In this document: piece after piece, positions 57,240 through 64,000 of the stretch
Layout: every line of letters begins with the position of its first letter
How positions within the stretch are numbered: the stretch's first letter is position 1
NCBI GenBank assembly: GCA_000149265.1
Contig: CH002592.1
Span: forward strand, 180,049 to 244,048
Reading direction: 5' to 3'
Source of the DNA: Ciona savignyi
Lineage: Eukaryota; Chordata; Ascidiacea; Phlebobranchia; Cionidae
DNA: 64,000 bases
Notes under the pieces: generated by a model
Databases searched by the model: none
Told to the model about the DNA's origin: nothing
Seen by the model: only the letters and a program-made list of their open reading frames with translations
Program-made: the position numbers and the translations under genes

Positions 57240-57633
57240 ACCGATTAAGTTACATCGGTTTGCTAATATCCTCGTGAATGATGTTACAATCAGCGCTTTG
57301 GTTGATACTGGTTCGACAATCAGGCTGTTACACAAATACGTGCTAGACAAAGAACAGCCGGGTACACGACTGTCGGAATTGTGTCGAAATATCCGGTTTG
57401 TTGGCGCCAACGATAAACCTGTGGGAGTATTGGGAACTACATATATTATGCTCACTGTCGGTGGATTAAATGATTCAATGAAAGTTGACGTGTCCATGGA
57501 TATCGCACACAGATTTATTTTAAGTTTAGAATTTGTACAGAAAAAACACTGTCGTTTATGTACAGAACCAACGTTAGGCAATGTGGTCGGGCGAAGCAAG
57601 CATTCCAATATTGAACAAATCTTTCATTCCTGA
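57240..57633 (+). pseudogene. Gypsy aspartic protease fragment
   Basis: From MNDVTISALVDTGSTIRLLH (catalytic DTGS), through RFVGANDKPVGVLGTTYI (flap-side region), to HRFILSLEFVQKKHCRL. The expected closing ILG-like turn reads ILS. The frame runs to a stop near 57633. No downstream polymerase. Confidence 0.75.
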
Positions 57634-57708
57634 ATGTCAGGAAATATACGTTGTGGAAAGTGTACAAATCGTAGCTTTTACTGAATTGATAGTGAACTGC
57701 GCAATGGT

Positions 57709-57948
57709 CCGTCCTGTTGGTCTAACGGTTAAGTGCGTTTGCAGGTGCGAAACTAGTTGGTTTTGTCCTTGGGCAAGGCACTTTATGGACATTGCCTGAA
57801 CCCACCGGATTAATGGGTTCTACCAAATTGAAGGAACGTGTCTATCATACACAACACACTGCAATAGCTCCGGTAACCCAACGATGGGCGCGAGGTAACC
57901 TGACGAAAACTATATTTACGGTTATAAACATGAATATCTAATCCTATG
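57709..57948 (+). mobile_element. tRNA-derived SINE
   Basis: Head 'ttggtctaacggttaagtgc' joined early to 'gcaggtgcgaaac' (about 20 bp missing between the A and B boxes), then the normal body and a degraded tail 'gaatatctaatcctat'. Confidence 0.85.
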
Positions 57949-58073
57949 AACTAAAACTCCGGGGAAAATACTTGGTTCGGTTAGTTTTACTACGAAATAA
58001 GTTTCCCCACGATTACTCCAAATCCCCAAAACCATTTCACCAATAAACACAAAATGGTATACTATGTACAATA

Positions 58074-58079
58074 TTTATT
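58074..58079 (-). promoter_or_regulatory. Possible poly(A) signal beyond the minisatellite
   Basis: AATAAA on the minus strand, at the position matching 795-800. It is the first perfect hexamer I see after the paralogue's stop codon in gene direction. Confidence 0.35.
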
Positions 58080-58137
58080 TACATGCGCTAATTTAATGAA
58101 TATAAAATTATCACAAATTATTGCCTTATAGACATAT

Positions 58138-61112
58138 ACACTGGATTGTAATAAATGTGGGTACGATGCATTGGAATAATGGTGGGTACAAAGCATTGGA
58201 ATAATAATGGGTACTATACATTGGAATAATGGTGGATACGATGCATTGGAATAATGGTGGGTACGATGCATTGGAATAATGGTGGGTACGATGCATTGGA
58301 ATAATGGTGGGTGCGATGCATTGGAACAATGGTTGGTACGATGCATTGGAATAATGGTGGGTACGATGCATTGGAATAATGGTGGGTACGATGCATTGGA
58401 ATAATGGTGGGTACAATGCATTGGAACAATGGCGGGTACGATGCATTGGAATAATGGTGGGTGCGATGCATTGGAATAATGGTGGGTACGATACATTGGA
58501 ATAATGGTGGGTACGATACATTGGAATAATGGTGGGTACGATACATTGGAATAATGGTGGGTACGATGCATTGGAATATTGGTGGGTACGATGTATTAGA
58601 ATAATGGTGGTTACGATGCATTGGATTAATGGTGGGTACGATGCATTGGAATAATGGTTGGTACGATGCATTGGAATAATGGTGGGTACGATACATTGGA
58701 ATAATGGTGGGTACGATACATTGGAATATTGGTGGGTACGATGTATTAGAATAATGGTGGTTACGATGCATTGGATTAATGGTGGGTACGATGCATTGGA
58801 ATAATGGTTGGTACGATGCATTGGAATAATGGTGGGTACGATACATTGGAATAATGGTGGGTACGATACATTGGAATAATGGTGGGTACGATACATTGGA
58901 ATAATGGTGGGTACGGTGCATTGGAATAATGGTTGGTACAATGCATTGGAATAATGGTTGGTACGATGCATTGAAATAATGGTTGGTACAATGCATTGGA
59001 ATAATGGTTGGTACGATGCATTGGAATAATGGTGGGTACGATGCATTGGAATAATGGTTGGTACAATGCATTGGAATAATAGTGGGTACGAAGCATTGGA
59101 ATAATGGTTGGTACAATGCATTGGAATAATGGTGGGTACGATGCATTGAAATAATTGTGGGTACGATGCATTGAAATAATGGTGGGTACGATGCATTGAA
59201 ATAATTGTGGGTACGTTGCATTGGAATAATGGTGGGTACGATGCATTAGAATAATGGTGGGTACGATGCATTGGAATAATGGTGGGTACGATGCATTGGA
59301 ATAATGGTGGGTTCGATGCATTGAAATAATGGTGGGTACGTTTCATTGGAATAATGGTTGGTACAATGCATTGGAATAATGGTGGGTACGATGCATTGGA
59401 ATAATGGCGGGTACGATGCATTGAAATAATGGTGGGTACTATACATTGGAATAATGGTGGGTACGATGCATTGGAATAATGGTGGGTCCGATGCATTGGA
59501 ATAATGGTGGGTGCGATGCATTGGAATAATGGTAGGTACGATGCATTGGAATAATGGTGGGTCCGATGCATTGGAATAATGGTGGGTACGATGCATTGGA
59601 ATAATGGTGGGTACGATGCATTGGAATAATGGTGGGTACGATGCATTGGAATAATGGTGGGTACGATGCATTGGAATAATGGTGGGTACGATGCATTGGA
59701 ATAATGGTGGGTACGATGCATTGGAATAATGGTGAGTACATTGCATTGGAATAATGGTGGTACGATACATTGGAATAATGGTGGGTACATTGCATTGGAA
59801 TAATGGTGGGTACGTTGCATTAGAATAATGGTGGGTACGATGCATTAGAATAATGGTGGGTACGATGCATTGGAATAATGGTGGGTACGATGCATTGGAA
59901 TAATGGTGGGTACGATGCATTGGAATAATGGTGAGTACATTGCATTGGAATAATGGTGGGTACGTTTCATTGGAATAATGGTTGGTACAATGCATTGGAA
60001 TAATGGTGGGTACGATGCATTGGAATAATGGTGGGTACGATACATTGGAATAATGGTGGGTACGATACATTGGAATAATGGTGGGTACGATGCATTGGAA
60101 TAATGGTTGGTCAAATGCATTGGAATAATGGTTGGTACGATGCATTGGAATAATGGTGGGTACGATGCATTGGAATAATGGTGGGTCCGATGCATTGGAA
60201 TAATGGTGGGTACGATGCATTGGAATAATGGTGGGTACGATGCATTGGAATAATGGTGAGTACATTGCATTGGAATAATGGTGGTACGATATATTGGAAT
60301 AATGGTGGGTACATTGCATTGGAATAATGGTGGGTACGATGCATTAGAATAATGGTGGGTTCGATGCATTGGAATAATGGTGGGTACGTTTCATTGGAAT
60401 AATGGTGGGTACGTTTCATTGGAATAATGGTTGGTACAATGCATTGGAATAATGGTGGGTACGATGCATTGGAATAATGGTGGGTACGATGCATTGGAAT
60501 AATGGTGGGTACGATGTATTGGAATAATGGTGGGTACGATGCATTGGAATAATGGTGGGTACGATGCATTGCAATAATGGTGGGTACGATGTATTGGAAT
60601 AATGGTGGGTACGATGCATTGGAATAATGGTGGGTACGATGCATTGCAATAATGGTGGGTACGATGCATTGGAATAATGGTGGGTACGATGCATTGGAAT
60701 AATGGTGGGTACAATGCATTGGAATAATGGTTGGTACGATGCATTGGAATAATGGTGGGTACAATGCATTGAAATAATGGTGGGTACAATGCATTGGAAT
60801 AATGGTGGGTACGATGCATTGGAATAATGATGGGTACGATGCATTGGAATAATGGTGGGTACGATGCATTGGAATAATGGTGGGTACGATGCATTGGAAT
60901 AATGGTGGGTACGATGCATTGGAATAATGGTGGGTACGATGCATTGGAATAATGGTGGGAACGATGCATTGGAATAATGGTGGGTATGATACATTGGAAT
61001 AATGGTGGGTACGATGCATTGGAATAATGGTGGGTACGATGCATTGGAATAATGGTGGGTATGATACATTGGAATAATGGTGGGTACGGTACATTGGAAT
61101 AATGGTGGGTGG
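58138..61112. repeat. 25-bp minisatellite array, ~119 units
   Basis: Same unit as 931-2706 but longer and more homogeneous. 24-bp units (ggtggtacg) at about 59756 and 60283 shift the register. Blocks are repeated: about 58545-58680 and 58683-58820 are nearly identical runs sharing 'atgtattagaataatggtgg' and 'gcattggattaat'. All three minus frames are open over long stretches (up to 564 codons), which is an artefact. It begins ~96 bp past the NLR stop codon at 61209. Confidence 0.95.
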
Positions 61113-61208
61113 AGAAATGTCATATACAGACACAGCCATACAATTGGTCGAAACTGTATTGGTTCTGCTTATTATGTATGTGGTGTGGGGTGGTAGTTTG
61201 GCTGGTGA

Positions 61209-61313
61209 TTATGAATATTTGGTAGTTTTGGTTGGTGATAATGAAATAGACCTTTTAAACTTGTCGAACCAATCCATGAGGTGAGAGATGTATTCTCCTT
61301 TCAAGATGAAATC
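61209..61313 (-). CDS. Paralogous NLR gene, terminal coding exon
   Basis: A phase-0 exon of 35 codons including TAA, acceptor TTTCCTGCAG. It starts DFILKGEYIS, keeps DWFDKFKR and ends in a serine/threonine/lysine tail unlike that of the left copy. Same length as 3034-3138. Confidence 0.7.
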   Translation of the reverse strand, partial: DFILKGEYISHLMDWFDKFKRSISLSPTKTTKYS

Positions 61314-61665
61314 CTGCAGGAAATTACCAATTTGTCATATTTCCACATATTTTCCACCAAAATAACAGTTTGAATGCGATCGTCATTGCAACCGATGGTG
61401 GCTTGAGCAACAGTAGTTTAAACACAGATTTATCATGTACGTCCGGATATATGATTAATTTAATATTTTTTTTAAATAAACAAGCGCATTATTATTTTAC
61501 AATAATGATGCATTAGAGCACAATGAACATTATTTACAATTCTTCAGTAACTTTTTAATTAAAATTTTATTAATTTGGCAACAACTGTAAAATGTTGATC
61601 GACAGCAGGTAAATTGCATTAAAACTAATAACAACAAACAAACATCTCATGAACATGAGGCTTAC

Positions 61666-61869
61666 CTGGGATGAAGGAAGTTGTTCGATCGCATCTTGCA
61701 TGATAAGGTGACTGTTTGGTGAAAGTCTGTATCTCCCCAAATCGAGTTCCGATATTTTGCCGAGGCAACTTGACAGACATTGGACAACTTCATCAGGAAG
61801 CTCATAATGACCAAACAATCGAATCTGTTTCTCATCATTCATTGTATCACAAATCAATCGAAGTTTCAT
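61666..61869 (-). CDS. Paralogous NLR gene, LRR exon type c
   Basis: A 68-codon phase-0 exon, acceptor TTCTATACAG and donor CAG|GTAAGC. It starts MKLRLICDTMNDEKQIRLFG, then LPDEVVQCLSSC, strand ISELDLGRYRL and helix AIEQLPSSQ. Nine codons longer than the left copy near its start. Confidence 0.75.
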
Positions 61870-62295
61870 CTGTATAGAACAAGAATATCTCATGAGGTAA
61901 ATACACATCTAAAGATTTTAAGATAAGATATTCATGTTGTATTCCCGTGGGTGGGAAACCAACATTATCACAAAGAAAATTGGATTTTGCATAAATTGAT
62001 TTACTTTACCACTTCTAATATCGCGGTTGTTTAAGCGAAATTGTTAATGGTTGTTCACATTAATCATTTCAAAACAAAATTGATTATTTATTTTTACGAT
62101 ATAATACTTAAAAATAGTACATGGAAATGTTAATATACAAAAATCTCAAAACAATTGTTTATAAAGTATGTTATGAGTATACCACTATTAAATAGCATCT
62201 ACTAATTTTAACAATAAACTAAAGCATGCGGTAAACTACAAATTTTCTATAATGACTGGGTGTTTTACAGATTAACATGAAGTTGATATATTTAC

Positions 62296-62439
62296 CTTGT
62301 TCTGTCGCTCATTGATAGCTTGGCACAAACCTACGATCAGCTGTCCGCATCCAAGGAACCAAAGTTCATCCAGAGCTTCCATGTGCGGTTGCAAATATCC
62401 AGCTATTTCACTCATCTCTAATTCATTATACCAGGTTCC
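62296..62439 (-). CDS. Paralogous NLR gene, LRR exon type b
   Basis: A 48-codon phase-0 exon with the same sites as the left copies. It starts GTWYNELEM; the strand segment reads LWFLGCGQL where the other copies have LRLDGCGEL or LRLDRCGEL, so substitutions fall on the strand's exposed positions. Confidence 0.72.
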
Positions 62440-62706
62440 CTGTGACCAAACTCCATTTGTTATCACTTATCTGGGTTTTGTTATCACAATGGTGCATGAA
62501 CTTACTACGAGTCTGTTGCGTATACGATGTACTTATGGCTCATTACAAAGCATTTACCAACCTTTGTATAAACTTTAAACTAAAATTATTGAATGTCAAA
62601 TAATTAACGACTTGGTGATAAACAATGCATTGATGTGCTGACCATTGTGTTTATCATGCATCGTGATCAGCCAGTGGTTATAAATAGAGGGGTGGTAACA
62701 TATTAA

Positions 62707-63195
62707 TGGTGATGGGCATCAGAATAGCGGTGCCCGGGGTACCTCAGGCTTCTGGGGTACCTCAGGCACCCCAGTCCAACTATATGGGGAGCTTATAATA
62801 TCAAAATATCCGTTTTCTTTGACTTTATTTATAAGCAACCTTTTAAGCGTGTATGTAAGGATTGTTTGGCCCTGGTCCAATTTGCTCCTTGAAAAGAGAA
62901 ATACAACTTGTATCATACCATATCAACAACATTATCTTATTATTAGTCCCACAAACTTTAAAGTCGTTTTCTCTGTGTGTGCGCCGCACCACGCAATAAA
63001 TTCGCGCTCGGAGATTTTAAAAACTATATATTTGTAATAACAACCTTTTAGATTCAAAGGTTCTTCGAATCTATAGACAAAATAGAAATATTATTTTTCC
63101 CTAAAAGATGTTTACACAATGGAAGCCGGGAATATATAGCAAAAACAAAGCAGCACACTTGTGCAATTTTTTCTGTACTTTCTGACGCCTATGTA
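62707..63195. other. Insertion specific to the right copy
   Basis: About 490 bp in the intron between s and b, absent from 4370-4430 of the left copy. It has a short internal duplication of 'ggggtacctcaggc' (about 62736 and 62753). No terminal repeats or coding sequence are recognised. Confidence 0.5.
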
Positions 63196-63498
63196 AAAGT
63201 ACATGGTGGAATATGATCGCTAGACTTCAAGTTGATCTCGCAATATGAGCCTACTGGTCTGTTACTTGTTAAATACTGCATTATGGCATGTAATAAAAGC
63301 TATACTATCACATATGTGAAGTATAACATGAAATATAATAATCAAACAAAATTCTTTACATTATGAATTGAATATATCACATGTGACAATATGAGATTAA
63401 TCCGAATAAATTGGGAGATTTAGAAATGAGTGCAATCTCTTCACCAGGTTGGTAAACGTCTTTGTTATAATTTACAAATCAAGCACAGATGTACTTAC

Positions 63499-63546
63499 TG
63501 CTTGTTCATAATCATCATCATCTGCTTGCAACGATAACCTCGTGAT
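63499..63546 (-). CDS. Paralogous NLR gene, micro-exon s
   Basis: A 48-nt phase-0 micro-exon encoding ITRLSLQADDDDYEQA, acceptor (ATTCAG|ATC, after AAATTTTAA) and donor GCA|GTAAGT. Third variant of the acidic loop. Confidence 0.75.
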
Positions 63547-63784
63547 CTGAATTTAAAATTTGAGGATAATTTGTTATTTATCATGTGAAGCATCATTTGA
63601 ATTTGAGTAAAGTTAAACAATACATATCTACATAAAACAATGTATTAATTCTATTCACTTTAAATGTGAATTATGAAAATATAATATTTTAATTCAATGG
63701 ATAATACTTACATATAAACCTACCATACAACAAAGTAATTCGTGAAATAATACATGACATATTGAAAGCCACATTTTATCCCAC

Positions 63785-63913
63785 CTTCCCAGGTTCAAGT
63801 TGAAGAATTCGTTTCAGATCATCAGGTTTATCATTTGTATACACTGCCCAAGTCTTCACATATTGATCACCGTTCTGTTCAACCCAACCACCAACATCAA
63901 TTACAACCAAGTC
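63785..63913 (-). CDS. Paralogous NLR gene, exon X
   Basis: A 43-codon phase-0 exon, acceptor TTTCCTCAG and donor AAG|GTGGGA. It starts DLVVIDVGGW, has QYVKTWAVYT and ends KRILQLEPGK. The rest of the gene (NACHT and more LRRs) should lie to the right, outside the window. Confidence 0.72.
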
Positions 63914-64000
63914 CTGAGGAAATATGTTCAAGTTACAAAGCAGAAATACCTTGTATAGAATTGCATATATATATATAGAAACACCCAATCAAATGAGAAT

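Larger units (their letters stand above)
56170..57640 (+). mobile_element. Ty3/Gypsy-type gag-protease fragment
   Basis: The order on the plus strand is a primer-binding-like leader ('aaattggcgatcctgccagg', ~56164-56183), a gag capsid piece (56279-56521), a zinc knuckle (~57010-57055) and an aspartic protease (57240-57633). Nothing of RT onward follows; a SINE and the 25-bp minisatellite come next. Frameshifts separate the pieces. Confidence 0.78.
58001..64000. repeat. Segmental duplication, right copy (partner 705-5430)
   Basis: Collinear with the left copy over flank, minisatellite, terminal exon and exons c, b, s and X. It continues past the window end (the sequence after 63913 still matches 5345-5430). 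Confidence 0.85.

Noticed and set aside
58062..61139. Minus-strand open frames of 564, 357, 342 and 335 codons
   Set aside because: Same artefact in the second 25-bp array; parallel frames are open at once.

Overview
The window looks like AT-rich, intron-containing animal DNA, most likely from an invertebrate deuterostome; an ascidian of the Ciona type is my best guess. The basis is a NACHT-LRR (NLR-type) innate immune gene built from phase-0 LRR exons, tRNA-derived SINEs, BEL/Pao and Gypsy retroelement remnants, several hAT elements and long minisatellites. The species cannot be fixed from sequence alone. There is one assembly gap, a run of N at 9713-9828.

The real host coding content is on the minus strand and read right to left. 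A large exon at 27576-25832 encodes a complete NACHT ATPase with winged-helix-like and pre-LRR regions. It is followed by an LRR exon (25581-25423). Further left is a series of small phase-0 LRR exons: a four-exon cassette (called a-X-s-b here) at 14466-8990, a second copy at 6936-3983, then one more LRR exon (3614-3438) and a terminal exon with a stop codon at 3034. A glutamine-rich exon at 30750-30470 may lie at the 5' end. At the right edge (63913-61209) a paralogue shows the same 3' half (X-s-b-c-terminal exon); its NACHT part lies beyond the window. The two 3' ends are a segmental duplication (about 705-5430 and 58001-64000), and each ends in a large array of the same 25-bp minisatellite just past the stop codon.

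The ~11 kb between the NACHT/LRR exons and the cassette exons holds 27-bp minisatellite arrays (15.2, 17.6-19.4, 19.7 kb), a 44-bp hairpin repeat (16.06 kb), and a nest of DNA transposons at 20.0-22.8 kb: a Mutator-like element with 9-bp target duplications, a hAT-type element, a pogo-type element, two copies of one MITE, and a tRNA-Asp-like sequence. A large inverted repeat follows at 22.9-24.06 kb.

Between the NLR loci (about 31-58 kb) I see no convincing intact host gene. This stretch holds a nearly complete hAT transposon (33822-36349) whose transposase is broken by two one-base shifts, a second non-autonomous hAT element (37047-38161), a tandem duplication (40.2-44.3 kb), a collapsed BEL/Pao element with both LTRs (45049-48448), one candidate small host exon (50116-49879), a collapsed Gypsy remnant on the minus strand (about 53500-51480), and a second Gypsy-type gag-protease fragment (56170-57640).

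The longest open frames in the window lie inside the 25-bp and 27-bp minisatellites. They are artefacts of repeat units without stop codons and are not annotated as genes. The most interesting observation is the modular, phase-symmetric NLR exon cassette with length-variable loop exons. Its duplication history can be ordered from SINE and hAT insertions, and two paralogues share a minisatellite at their 3' ends.
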